Shown: piece after piece, positions 7,133-15,314 of the stretch | Layout: the number at the start of each line of letters is the position of its first letter | Numbering within the stretch: position 1 is the first letter of the stretch | Assembly: GCA_036272935.1 (NCBI GenBank) | Contig: DATAXP010000038.1 | Span: forward strand, 1 to 25,163 | From: DATAXP01 sp036272935 | Lineage (GTDB): Bacteria > Planctomycetota > Planctomycetia > Pirellulales > PNKZ01 | DNA length: 25,163 nucleotides | Direction of reading: 5' to 3' | The notes under the pieces: model-generated | What the model saw: only the letters and a program-made list of their open reading frames with translations | What the model was told of the DNA's origin: nothing | The model's database searches: none | Program-made: the position numbers and the translations under genes

Positions 7133-8229
7133 GCGATTCGGTGGCGAACTTGCTGGCGCCTGGCAGCCGTGCCAGTCGGGCGCAACTGCTGCTGGCGATC
7201 GAAACCACGTGCGACGAGACGGCCGCCGCGGTGATTCGCGACGACCTGGCGGTGCTGGGCTCGGCCGTGGCGACGCAGGATGCGGTGCATCGCCGGTTCA
7301 AGGGGGTCGTGCCGGAGTTAGCCTCGCGGGCCCACGTCACGCGCATCCTGCCAGTGATCGACGAGGCGCTGGCCCAGGCAGGCGTGTTGCTGGCGCAGAT
7401 CGATTGTGTGGCGGTGGCCAACACGCCCGGCCTGGCCGGATCGCTGCTCGTGGGTCTTTCGGCCGCCAAGAGCCTGGCGGTGGCCCTCGACGTGCCGCTG
7501 GTGGCAATCAACCACTTGTTTGCTCACGTGTACGCCTGCCGGCTGGCGGCGGGACACGACGTGTTTCCTTGCGTAGGGTTGATCGCCAGCGGTGGCCATA
7601 CCAGCCTATACCGCTGCCTCGACGCGCTGCACTTTGGACTACTCGGCGGAACGATCGACGATGCCGCCGGCGAGGCGTTCGACAAGGTGGCCAGCCTGCT
7701 GGGGCTTGCTTATCCCGGTGGGCCAGCCATTGAGCAGGCGGCACGTGATGGTGATCCACGCGCCTACCGTTTTCCACGCTCGTTTTTGCACGAGGCGGAT
7801 CGCCTGGAATTCAGTTTCAGCGGGCTCAAGACAGCGGTGCGCTATGCAATCGCGCCAGAGGGTGCCGCCCGCTGTGAACCGCTGGATCCCGCGGCGATTG
7901 CGAACCTGGCGGCCAGCTTTCAGCAGGCAGTGGTTGACGTGCTGGTCGCCAAGAGCGTACAGGCGCTGGCCGCGACCGGATGCCCGACCCTATGCGTCGG
8001 AGGCGGCGTTGCGGCGAACTCGTCCTTGAGAATTGCGCTCGAAGCGGCGGCCGTGGAACACCGATTCCGACTTCACGTTGCCCCGCGCGCACTGTGTACC
8101 GATAACGCGGTGATGGGGGCCATCGCCTGGGAGCGCTGCCGGGCGGGACTCGTCGAGCCGCTGGACTTGGACGTCGTACCAGGATTGATTCGCGCCGCCG
8201 CAAATCGCTCCGCGGCGCGTCGCGGTTAA
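7129..8229 (+). CDS. tsaD: tRNA N6-threonylcarbamoyladenosine transferase TsaD
   Basis: TsaD (YgjD/Kae1 family) transfers the threonylcarbamoyl group to A37 of ANN-decoding tRNAs, acting in the cytoplasm with TsaB and TsaE. The 366-residue protein has the ASKHA-fold signature: LLAIETTCDETAAAV (21-35), the metal-binding HxxxH (H129, H133 in NHLFAHVYA), SGGHTSLY (154-161), YPGGPAIE (195-202), LEFSFSGLKTA (226-236), CVGGGVAANSSLR (289-301) and the metal ligand D325 in CTDNAVMG. The GTG start lies inside GTGA shared with the stop of the upstream protease gene, so translation is probably coupled. The frame carries about 18 extra residues before the usual start near LLAIETT. The gene ends 7 bases from the convergent VWA gene with no terminator between them. 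Confidence 0.96.
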   Translation: MSDSVANLLAPGSRASRAQLLLAIETTCDETAAAVIRDDLAVLGSAVATQDAVHRRFKGVVPELASRAHVTRILPVIDEALAQAGVLLAQIDCVAVANTPGLAGSLLVGLSAAKSLAVALDVPLVAINHLFAHVYACRLAAGHDVFPCVGLIASGGHTSLYRCLDALHFGLLGGTIDDAAGEAFDKVASLLGLAYPGGPAIEQAARDGDPRAYRFPRSFLHEADRLEFSFSGLKTAVRYAIAPEGAARCEPLDPAAIANLAASFQQAVVDVLVAKSVQALAATGCPTLCVGGGVAANSSLRIALEAAAVEHRFRLHVAPRALCTDNAVMGAIAWERCRAGLVEPLDLDVVPGLIRAAANRSAARRG

Positions 8230-8236
8230 CCGAGAA

Positions 8237-11200
8237 TCAGCTCCCGGTCGCGCCGTTGCTGGTGCCGCTGGAACCGGCCGAGTAATTGAACGTATTGACC
8301 TGCGGGATTGACGAGAAGAATGGCGTAGCGGTGGTGCGCACATACCGCCGATCGGCGGCCACGACGGTCGTTGCCGAGAAGTTGGTTCCCGTGGGCAGCG
8401 TGATGATGACCGGTTGATAGCCGACGGCACCACGCGTGAAGTTGCCGACTCCGCCGCCGTAATAGCCGCCGAGCACGCCGGGATCGCTGATCGCGTTGAG
8501 TTGTTGATTCACCTGTTGGGCGGCCACCTGCTGGCCGGCTTGTTGCGCGAGAATCGCCTTACCGACCGCCAGTTGGCCGGCCACGGCGTTCGCGACCTGC
8601 TCCTGTTCAAGCGGCTGCGCGCGGCGGCCGTTTTGCAGTTCGAAGGCAACGGCCGCTTCGCCGTCGACCAGGCTAATTTGCTTGCGAATGACTTTTTCCT
8701 GTGGCGAACCGCGATGCACGCGGTACTCAACGGCCACACGGTTGACCGTGGGCTTTCCCCAGACGCGCCGCAGCAGCATCTTATAAGTGCCATTGAAGCC
8801 TTGCGGGCAGATGTAGGATTCGCTCGTGATTCCCGCGGCGCGATCGTCCGCGGTGGCGGTGCTGTCGCCGAGCATCACGCCGCCGCCGGTGCTGCGGGGG
8901 TTGCGAAACGAGCAGACCGCACCGGACGGCTCTTCGACCAGCAGGTCGATATCGGCCTCGCCGGTCCACGAAACGGTGACCACGCAATCGCGTACCTGGG
9001 CGTCGTCGAGCGCTTGCTTGAACTTAGCCGCCTCGTCTTGCTTACCCTCGGCCTTGAGCTGTTCGTAAGCGGCCGTGGCGACCCGAGCGGCAAGCTGTGC
9101 GATTTCCTGTTGTTGCCGTGTCCAAGCTTGCGACAAGATACCGACGGTCGTCCACTGAATGCCTTCTAGATCGTTCAGCCGCTGGGCCAGGGCAAGCCCC
9201 TGAACGAGCGGCTCGACACGCGTCGGCTCGAGCAGCGAGGCTTGCCGATACAGCTTCAGCGCACGCAATTCAATCGGCCGGTTGCCCGGCATCGCGCGGG
9301 CCATGTACTCGGCGACGTAAATCATGTCGCTCGGACGAGTGCTCATATCGAGCGCCGACATCAGCGCGCGTTCAACATCGGCCGGTACCGCGCCGCTAGC
9401 CTGCATGGCTAGTCCCAGGGCCTCGTACATCCACGGCTGTCCCTGATCATTTTTCAACGCCGCGTTAATGACGGCGATCACCTGGTCCGGTCGGCCCGCG
9501 GCCATGGAACGGCGAACCGTCTCGCGGACTTCGGCCGTAGTGTGCTGGTGGGCTGCAAAGTCGGCATCCCACGCAGCCTGCAAATCGGCATCGGCGCCGG
9601 TCGGTGTGGCAATCGGCTTGATTGGCGCCACGTTTCCAGAGGGCTTGGCCGGGACGGCGATCGACGATTCGGCTGGCACTGCCCGCGCGGCGGGCTTCTC
9701 GGCAGCCACCGGCTTGTTGGAAAGCCGCAGCTCTTCGTTGACGGCGAACATGCCGCCGCCACCGAATCCGCCGCCGCCCATCCCGCCGCCGCCGCCGCCC
9801 ATCCCGCCGCCGCCGCCGCCGCCCGCCCCGCCGATGCCACCACCTGCGCCGCCGCCCAGTCCATTGGCCAGCGGGTTGGTGACCTTGATCGGAATCACGA
9901 GATCGGCGACCGGATACACCTTGGTCGTGGTGAGCAGGTCGGCTTGCGTCTTGGACGTGATGAGCAACACCTCGTCGCGGATGATGTACGTCAACTCGGC
10001 CGGCAATTCGCGCAACATCAAGCGCAGCGCGGACCGCAGCGTGATCCCCTTCAGATTGCGCGTCACTGGCGTGTCGGGAGGCAGCGCCGCCTCTTCGAGC
10101 GCCTTCTTGTCAAGCTGGATTTCGATGTTGTGCCGCGTTTTGAGATACTCGACCACGTCTTGCAGCGGCGTTTCGATGAACTCCAGCTCGGTCGGCTCGG
10201 CCAATGCCTTGATGATCTTCACCTCGGCGGGGTTGTTTCGTGCGAGATCGACGGAGCGGTACTTCTTGCGGCGTTCTGAAAGCAGCCGCCACACGTCGGC
10301 GTCGGGGTAAATCACCGGCGGATCGTCGGGCGTTGGAATGCTCGACAATTGGATGCTGTGCATCTGTGCCAGGAATCCACGATGATCCGCGAGGTTCATG
10401 TACTGGGCGTCGGTCGTGAACTTGGTCTGACGAGCCGTCAATTGTGTGCCCGAGAGAACTACCGGGACGGCCGGCTCTTCCTGCCGAATGGTGTTGGCGA
10501 CCTCCTCGGCGTCGGCATAGCGGTGTTCGTCCATCAAGGCATCGAACCGCTCGACGAGCTGACTCTTTTTGTTCTGGTAATCGAACAGTTCACGATTGAT
10601 CTGTTGAAGCTGCTCGGCCTCGGCGGCAACAGCAGCTTGCTCCAAATCTCGTTCGGCCTTTACCTGCGCTTGGCGGCTAGCTTCACGCAGCGCCGAATGC
10701 AATTGATCGACCAACTGCAGCCGGATATCGGGTGACAACTCCGGAGCCGCCCGCACCCCTTCGAGTTGCAGCTTGAGCACATTGGTGGCAGCCTGCGGAT
10801 CGGCACCCATCATGGCACGAGCCTGGTTGATCGTCGCTTGCACCTCGGCCTGCACGCGGCCAGTGAGCACGGCCCGCTGCTGGTTCACTTCGTTCAAAAA
10901 GCTCCCTTCGGCCGGGCCGGCAGCGGCGGCCGGCAATTCTTCGCCCGCAGGCGCCGCGGCGCCACCTGCGGCAGCTTCCTGAAAGTTGATCAGCCGCAGA
11001 TCGCGGCTTCCGCCGGCAGGTTGAGGGTTGGCGCGGCGTGCCGCCTGATCAACCGCGATGGCATCGCTGTTCGCAGCATCCCAACGCAGCGCTTCGGCCG
11101 CCAACTGCTGTGCCTGTTGCGTGTGGCCGGTCGCCACGGCTTGCTGGCCCAGCCGGGCCAGTGCCTGTGCCCGCATGCCGACCATCGTGCGCAATTCGCG

Positions 11201-12271
11201 AAGCCCGGGCGTACCGACCAGCGGCAGGCTCACCGCGTCATCGCGCGAAGCTAACTGCACCAACTCGCCTAGGTACGCATTGTCGACGTCACTCGGCTTG
11301 CTGGTCACCGTCCACGTCATGTCGACCGGTTGCCCGCCGACTTCGGCTGTTACGTGCAGTTGCCCGCTCGGCGGCTGGGGCGAGCGGCCCAGCACAATCG
11401 TCTCGCGATCGAAACGCAGCGGAGCGACCCGATGCGGATACGTGGTCCCCAACGACTCGTCGGCCTTGGTTTCCAGCGGCCAGGCCACGGGACCGGTCGC
11501 CGCGCCAATTAGGAACAAGCCCACCTGGCGGGCCGTGAGATCGTTGTTATCGACGGCCAGCAATCCGCCGGTGTCGCTAGCCAGAGCGCCGAGCAACATT
11601 GCATCGAGCCGCGGACCGACAGCGTAGGCGCTCACCGCCACGCGGCGTTCGATCAGCCGATCGACCAATTCGTGCATCCGCGCCGTCCCAACGAGTTGGG
11701 CCGTGCTCATGCCGTCGCCGATGTACACCACGCTGCGGCCGCGATCGGCGCCACCTTCGGTGAACGCATCGGCCGCCGACTGCATGGCCAGATCCATGTC
11801 GGTCGAGCCTAGCGGCACACGCCCGCGCAATTGACCAATCGCTGCTTGAACGCCCGAACCGCGCGGATCGACGAACCCGCTAGTCAACGGAATCACTTGC
11901 AGATCGACCGCGGCCAGATTGACGCGATCCGAAGGCGGCAGGCTCGACAGCACCACGTTCAATGTTTCGAGCGCCTTATCGCGGAACGCACCGACTTGAC
12001 TGGCTGAAGTATCGAACAGCACGAGCACGTCGTGCCCGGCCATCGCGGGCTTGGCAGCTTGCGGCGTGAGGGCCAAGGCATAGCACGCCTGGCTGTCGGT
12101 TGTGGTGAAGGCGTCGGCGGCCACTGTTTGGGCATTGACTGCCTGGCCATCGCCGGCATGCACCTTGTCCGCGCCGGTGGACAGCAAGAGCAACGAGGCC
12201 AGCGAACTGGCGACGAAAGCACCGCGCTTGGCGAACAATACTTTGGCAAGCAACACTTTGGCAAGCAACAT
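8237..12271 (-). CDS. Large secreted von Willebrand factor A-domain protein with secretin-like and C-terminal beta domains
   Basis: A 1344-residue secreted protein. The signal peptide (1-39, cleavage after VHA) is built from a repeated LLAKV unit. A VWA domain follows (about 80-255) with an intact MIDAS: DTSAS at 87-91, T157 in GSTD and D186 in IGDG, so it should bind a divalent metal. Next are a helical region (360-410), a predicted coiled coil (about 455-600), a segment at 690-795 (TPLQDVVEYLK...ALRLMLRELP...VLLITS) resembling the small STN/secretin N-terminal domain found in many planctomycete proteins, a glycine-rich linker (804-841), TPR-like helices (about 900-1090), and a beta domain with SWTGEADIDLLVEEPSG (1101-1117) resembling DUF2135. 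The C-terminal 110 residues are Gln-, Gly- and Thr-rich. GTG at 12325 could add 18 residues, but ATG 12271 has GGGAG 10 bases upstream and starts the signal peptide. Role unknown, probably envelope assembly or adhesion. Confidence 0.85.
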   Translation of the reverse strand: MLLAKVLLAKVLFAKRGAFVASSLASLLLLSTGADKVHAGDGQAVNAQTVAADAFTTTDSQACYALALTPQAAKPAMAGHDVLVLFDTSASQVGAFRDKALETLNVVLSSLPPSDRVNLAAVDLQVIPLTSGFVDPRGSGVQAAIGQLRGRVPLGSTDMDLAMQSAADAFTEGGADRGRSVVYIGDGMSTAQLVGTARMHELVDRLIERRVAVSAYAVGPRLDAMLLGALASDTGGLLAVDNNDLTARQVGLFLIGAATGPVAWPLETKADESLGTTYPHRVAPLRFDRETIVLGRSPQPPSGQLHVTAEVGGQPVDMTWTVTSKPSDVDNAYLGELVQLASRDDAVSLPLVGTPGLRELRTMVGMRAQALARLGQQAVATGHTQQAQQLAAEALRWDAANSDAIAVDQAARRANPQPAGGSRDLRLINFQEAAAGGAAAPAGEELPAAAAGPAEGSFLNEVNQQRAVLTGRVQAEVQATINQARAMMGADPQAATNVLKLQLEGVRAAPELSPDIRLQLVDQLHSALREASRQAQVKAERDLEQAAVAAEAEQLQQINRELFDYQNKKSQLVERFDALMDEHRYADAEEVANTIRQEEPAVPVVLSGTQLTARQTKFTTDAQYMNLADHRGFLAQMHSIQLSSIPTPDDPPVIYPDADVWRLLSERRKKYRSVDLARNNPAEVKIIKALAEPTELEFIETPLQDVVEYLKTRHNIEIQLDKKALEEAALPPDTPVTRNLKGITLRSALRLMLRELPAELTYIIRDEVLLITSKTQADLLTTTKVYPVADLVIPIKVTNPLANGLGGGAGGGIGGAGGGGGGGMGGGGGGMGGGGFGGGGMFAVNEELRLSNKPVAAEKPAARAVPAESSIAVPAKPSGNVAPIKPIATPTGADADLQAAWDADFAAHQHTTAEVRETVRRSMAAGRPDQVIAVINAALKNDQGQPWMYEALGLAMQASGAVPADVERALMSALDMSTRPSDMIYVAEYMARAMPGNRPIELRALKLYRQASLLEPTRVEPLVQGLALAQRLNDLEGIQWTTVGILSQAWTRQQQEIAQLAARVATAAYEQLKAEGKQDEAAKFKQALDDAQVRDCVVTVSWTGEADIDLLVEEPSGAVCSFRNPRSTGGGVMLGDSTATADDRAAGITSESYICPQGFNGTYKMLLRRVWGKPTVNRVAVEYRVHRGSPQEKVIRKQISLVDGEAAVAFELQNGRRAQPLEQEQVANAVAGQLAVGKAILAQQAGQQVAAQQVNQQLNAISDPGVLGGYYGGGVGNFTRGAVGYQPVIITLPTGTNFSATTVVAADRRYVRTTATPFFSSIPQVNTFNYSAGSSGTSNGATGS
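9749..9862 (-). repeat. Glycine-rich low-complexity tract in the VWA protein
   Basis: Residues 804-841 of the VWA protein are almost all glycine, interrupted by Met, Phe, Ile and Ala. In DNA it is an array of GGC/GGT/GGG triplets, read on the plus strand as cgccgccgcc runs. It likely forms a flexible hinge between the secretin-like segment and the downstream helices. The region is prone to replication slippage and to sequencing error. Confidence 0.9.
12226..12270 (-). repeat. Three tandem 15-base units in the VWA signal peptide
   Basis: Plus-strand 12241-12255 and 12256-12270 are identical 15-mers (CTTTGGCAAGCAACA). A third, diverged copy is at 12226-12240, matching at about 10 of 15 positions. 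On the coding strand they encode LLAKV, LLAKV, LFAKR directly after the start Met. The array changes the length of the signal peptide n-region in steps of five residues without shifting frame. Confidence 0.85.
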
Positions 12272-12388
12272 TGTGTGCCAACTCCCGTGCGAAAAGAACG
12301 ATTCGGCTCGGCGAACGCCCGACACGGCCTACCGCGCTGATGACCACCAACCGGCAGATTCGCCGTGAGATGCAAGCTACCGCCCTAC

Positions 12389-12418
12389 AGTCTATTCACG
12401 GACCCCGGAGCTTGCCAA
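12389..12418 (-). promoter_or_regulatory. Candidate promoter of the VWA gene
   Basis: On the minus strand TTGGCA (12418-12413) and TAGACT (12394-12389) are separated by 18 bases. Each matches 4 of 6 or better to the sigma-70 consensus. A start near 12382 would give a leader of about 110 bases. It lies in the 276-base gap between the terminator of the upstream gene and the VWA start codon, which otherwise holds nothing I recognise. Confidence 0.35.
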
Positions 12419-12521
12419 TAAAAACCGGCTCAAAAAGTGTGCTACTTTGAGCTTAGGGCGGGATGCACCGGCTGTGCCGGCAGCGTTGACGCCGAGCGGC
12501 GATTGTCGAGACGGGGAGCCG

Positions 12522-12549
12522 AAAAGGCGCGGCTGTAGCCGGTCGCCTT
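12522..12549 (-). terminator. Intrinsic terminator after the cysteine-rich protein gene
   Basis: Read on the minus strand, AAGGCG (12549-12544) pairs with CGCCTT (12529-12524), and an inner GGCT (12540-12537) pairs with AGCC (12534-12531), giving a hairpin followed by a short T run ending at 12522. The stem begins within the TAA stop codon of the gene, so the terminator starts right at the end of translation. It separates that gene from the VWA gene on the same strand. Confidence 0.65.
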
Positions 12550-13624
12550 ACCGCTCGCTGTGGCGCTTCGACGAACGAACGCGCTGCGACGTGCGGATCG
12601 AGCGCTTGTTGGCCAACTGCAACTGCATGGCCCGATAGGTGTTGCGGCCGACCACCGAAAGCCGCTGCGATGTCTTTTGGACGGACTGCCGATAGGCGGC
12701 GGCCAGGTGCGCGGCCAGGTCAGCCGTTTGGATCAAGCCGAGTTGGCTCGTCCAGTGCATCGACGGCTCGCTTCCAGCACTCTGCCCGGCAAGCTCGTGG
12801 GCTTCGCTCAGGTCGATTGAAGCGACACGAGTGATGCTCCCTTGGAAAGCCGCACCGTATCCGGTCGCCACGTTGGCTGCCACCGCCGTCGCGTGCTGCA
12901 TGCCCAGGAGTCCGGTCCAGTGACGGTCGTCGCTCACCACCGGTTCGTCGCCCGGCAAAGCAATCGTCGTCACATCGATGGTCGGCGTTGCACGAATTCC
13001 TGCAAACCCGGCAGGCGCCAGCGATCGTTGCGGACCATTGATCCAACCCATGGCTGGCGGAACTGCGCGCCAGAACGGCGAGACGAACGCAATGCCCGGG
13101 GTGTGCGAGGCAGCAACGGAAGCAGCCGAGGCGCTGGCCCGGCAATACGCTTCGCACTCGGCTTCGCAACCAACCGTGCCGTGACATTCATCGTAGGCCA
13201 GCGGACAAGACGCCGCGAAGCAGCACTCGTTCGAAGCTTCCCAGCAGTCGAATCCGGGATGCTGGTACGAAATGCTCTCGGCGTCGGCCGCTTGGTTGCG
13301 GATGGCGGCCTGGTCGCTCGGCGAAGCGCAGTAATCGACGCAGTCGGGTTCATACTCGATGCCAGGATCGCAGGGCGACGAGCAGCCGCGCGACAGGATC
13401 GCCGGCTTGGCGATGGCCGCCGGATCGGCATCGTAAGCGTATTCGCAATACTCGAGCGAGCCGAGATATTCGCAGCGGCCCAGCGAATGGCGAATCCCTG
13501 CCGTGACGGTGGCACGATCGATGTCGGAGGCGGCCAGCCCGACCGGACCCGCCCGTTCGATCGTCGACAGCAATCCGCCGAAGACTCCGAGGAACAGCGC
13601 CAAGGCTGTGCGCGAGCGTTTCAT
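12548..13624 (-). CDS. Cysteine-rich secreted protein of unknown function
   Basis: I do not recognise this 358-residue protein. An N-terminal signal peptide is likely (MKRSRTALALFLGVFGGLL, then a polar region). Fourteen cysteines fall between residues 51 and 161 (C51, C60, C81, C85, C95, C99, C127, C134, C135, C140, C147, C153, C157, C161), many in pairs three or four apart, mixed with Asp, Glu and Tyr; there are none elsewhere. Disulfides outside the cytoplasm or metal binding would fit. Residues 162-320 are Ala-rich with a repeated 'HWT..LG' pattern (HWTGLLGMQ at 235, HWTSQLGLI at 290). The C-terminus (315-358) is strongly basic. The open frame extends 81 codons upstream, but ATG 13624 has a strong TAAGGAG (13640-13634) 9 bases upstream and begins the signal peptide. 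It is divergent from the HtrA-like gene. Confidence 0.75.
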   Translation of the reverse strand: MKRSRTALALFLGVFGGLLSTIERAGPVGLAASDIDRATVTAGIRHSLGRCEYLGSLEYCEYAYDADPAAIAKPAILSRGCSSPCDPGIEYEPDCVDYCASPSDQAAIRNQAADAESISYQHPGFDCWEASNECCFAASCPLAYDECHGTVGCEAECEAYCRASASAASVAASHTPGIAFVSPFWRAVPPAMGWINGPQRSLAPAGFAGIRATPTIDVTTIALPGDEPVVSDDRHWTGLLGMQHATAVAANVATGYGAAFQGSITRVASIDLSEAHELAGQSAGSEPSMHWTSQLGLIQTADLAAHLAAAYRQSVQKTSQRLSVVGRNTYRAMQLQLANKRSIRTSQRVRSSKRHSER

Positions 13625-13853
13625 CCCACGAGTCTCCTTACCCACGGTGGCAAATCTTGCGATGCGAAAGCGCTTCAGCCGCGGCGATGCCGGTTGCCGG
13701 TCAGGCAAGAGGATCGCAGAGCGCGCGGCGTGCGCTGCTGGCAAACGTATCGGAACACAGCGGCTGGGTACATTAGGGAGGCGCTGCGCTACGCAAGCGG
13801 CAGGGATCGTTTCGAGAGGTCCGTCCAGCGAAGAGCACCCGGTTGTAACGGTC

Positions 13854-13883
13854 TTGCAGGCGCTCATCGAAACGGTTCACAAT
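13854..13883 (+). promoter_or_regulatory. Candidate promoter of the HtrA-like gene in a 308-base divergent gap
   Basis: TTGCAG (13854-13859) and CACAAT (13878-13883) are 18 bases apart, each matching 4 of 6 to consensus. A start near 13890 excludes the in-frame ATG at 13882 and leaves about 43 bases before the ATG at 13933. The gap 13625-13932 also holds an imperfect hairpin at about 13717-13740 (CAG-AGCGC / GCGCT-g-CTG) midway between the divergent genes, which could be an operator. I see no RNA gene or further coding sequence there. Confidence 0.35.
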
Positions 13884-13932
13884 GGCCGATGCGACGCATC
13901 CAGTGTTCATCTACCTGATGGAAGCTCGAAAG

Positions 13933-15234
13933 ATGAAAAAGGCTGTAATCCAACTTTTACGGCCTGCGATCGCCGCCGCCGTGGCGACCGCGCTCGTGTC
14001 GTTGCCTCGCCAGCGGTCGGAGGCGCAGGAACTGCCAAACACGAGTCGTCCACCCCTGGATTGGGTCGATGGGCCCGAGACGATGAGCCGCCCCCAATCG
14101 GCGGCCCCTTCGGCTGTGCTCGATGCGCCCATGCGATTCACGCAAGCGACCGCTTTGACATTCAGTGGTCCGATTGCGGGACCGGGGTTCGGCGGGCAGT
14201 CGACAACTCCCGCGCCCGCCGGCGTCGAACCTGTACACGACGACGGCCTCACGCCGGATGAGCGTGTGAACATCGCCGTCTACGAGAACGTCAACCGCAG
14301 TGTCGTGAACATCAACACCAAGGGTGTGCGCGGTGAATTGTTCTTCATCGAGCTGCCGAGCGAAGGGGCCGGCTCCGGTTCGGTGCTCGACAAGGACGGG
14401 CACATTCTCACCAACTACCACGTCATCGAAGGCGCGCGCGAAGTGCAGGTGACGCTGTTCGATGGCAAGGCGTACAGCGCCGAATTGGTGGGCGAAGATC
14501 CGTCGACCGACATCGCGGTGATCAAGATCAAGGCGCCGCCCGATTCGTTGTATCCAGTCGTGCTCGGCGACTCGAATCGCTTGCGCGTCGGGCAGCGCGT
14601 GTTTGCCATCGGCAATCCATTTGGTCTCGAACGCACACTCACGACCGGCGTTGTATCGAGCCTGAACCGCTCGCTGCCGAGCCGCAACAATCGCAGCATG
14701 AAGTCGATCATTCAGATCGACGCAGCCATTAACCCGGGCAACTCGGGTGGACCGCTGCTCGATACGCGCGCTCGGCTGATCGGCATGAATACGGCGATCG
14801 CCAGCCGCACGGGGCAAAGCACCGGGGTCGGCTTCGCAATTCCGGTGAGCAGCATCGCGCGCGTCGTGCCGCAATTGATCGAAAAGGGGCGCGTGATACG
14901 TCCGGATATTGGCATCGCGCGCGTTTACGAGAGCGAAAAAGGCCTGCTGATCGCGACGCTGGTCCCCGGCGGACCCGCCGAGGCGGCGGGACTGCGCGGA
15001 CCGCGGCTCGTGCGCGAGCGCCGGCGACAGGGGCCATTCTTGTACGAATATCAATCGGTCGATCGCTCGGCTGCTGACCTGATCCTCGCGGTCGACGGCA
15101 AGCGGATCGCCACCGCGGACGAATTTCTCTCGGCCATCGAGAGCAAGCAGCCGCAGCAAGACGTGACGCTCACCATCGTTCGCGATGGCAAGGAATTGGA
15201 CGTCCACGTGCGGCTGGGCGAAAACCTCGATTAG
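13933..15234 (+). CDS. HtrA/DegP-like trypsin-type serine protease with one PDZ domain
   Basis: A 433-residue secreted S1C protease. A signal peptide (1-31, ending RSEA before QE) is followed by a Pro/Ala-rich spacer (32-105). The trypsin-like domain (about 110-315) has the full catalytic triad: H163 in TNYHVIEG, D193 in STDIAVIKI and S271 in PGNSGGPLL. One PDZ domain occupies about 325-430. It contains an extra basic insertion (GPRLVRERRRQGPFLYEYQ, 356-374) between the LRG segment and the DLILAVDGK strand, not seen in standard DegP. HtrA proteins degrade or refold damaged envelope proteins. The frame opens with ATG at 13882 and 13918, but ATG 13933 starts the signal peptide and has GGAAG 8 bases upstream. 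It lies 80 bases upstream of the kinase gene on the same strand, so co-transcription is possible. Confidence 0.9.
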   Translation: MKKAVIQLLRPAIAAAVATALVSLPRQRSEAQELPNTSRPPLDWVDGPETMSRPQSAAPSAVLDAPMRFTQATALTFSGPIAGPGFGGQSTTPAPAGVEPVHDDGLTPDERVNIAVYENVNRSVVNINTKGVRGELFFIELPSEGAGSGSVLDKDGHILTNYHVIEGAREVQVTLFDGKAYSAELVGEDPSTDIAVIKIKAPPDSLYPVVLGDSNRLRVGQRVFAIGNPFGLERTLTTGVVSSLNRSLPSRNNRSMKSIIQIDAAINPGNSGGPLLDTRARLIGMNTAIASRTGQSTGVGFAIPVSSIARVVPQLIEKGRVIRPDIGIARVYESEKGLLIATLVPGGPAEAAGLRGPRLVRERRRQGPFLYEYQSVDRSAADLILAVDGKRIATADEFLSAIESKQPQQDVTLTIVRDGKELDVHVRLGENLD

Positions 15235-15275
15235 CAAACCGGCGCCTTTCCCGCGCTGGCGTCCCCCCCGGCGCG

Positions 15276-15293
15276 CCGGTATGCTGGCGGTAC
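15276..15293 (+). promoter_or_regulatory. 18-base element upstream of the kinase gene, repeated before its paralogue
   Basis: CCGGTATGCTGGCGGTAC lies 22 bases before the ATG at 15315. An almost identical block (16 of 18 bases) lies at 20083-20100 before the paralogue. It contains TATGCT, which could act as a -10 box. It also overlaps a 12-base palindrome, CCGGCGCGCCGG, at 15268-15279. It could be a promoter or operator copied with the gene. Confidence 0.4.
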
Positions 15294-15314
15294 CCCCAAG
15301 TTTGAGGGCCGCCC

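Noticed and set aside
8227..8240. Terminator between tsaD and the convergent VWA gene
   Set aside because: Only 7 bases separate the stop codons, and no hairpin with a T run is visible on either strand.
9542..10279. 245- and 280-codon frames opposite the VWA gene, Pro- and Ala-rich
   Set aside because: They are the complement of the glycine-rich tract and flanks, and no start signals or motifs are seen.
13625..13867. Upstream extension of the cysteine-rich protein by 81 codons
   Set aside because: The signal peptide and strong TAAGGAG site place the start at 13624; the extension would bury the signal sequence.
13957..15237. 426-codon open frame on the minus strand opposite the HtrA-like gene
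   Set aside because: It lies antisense to a gene with a complete catalytic triad. Its translation is His/Arg/Ala-rich without motifs, as expected for a shadow frame in GC-rich DNA.
15268..15279. 12-base palindrome CCGGCGCGCCGG as a terminator or regulator site
   Set aside because: GC-only palindromes of this size arise often in such DNA, and there is no T run. It is only mentioned with the adjacent repeated element.
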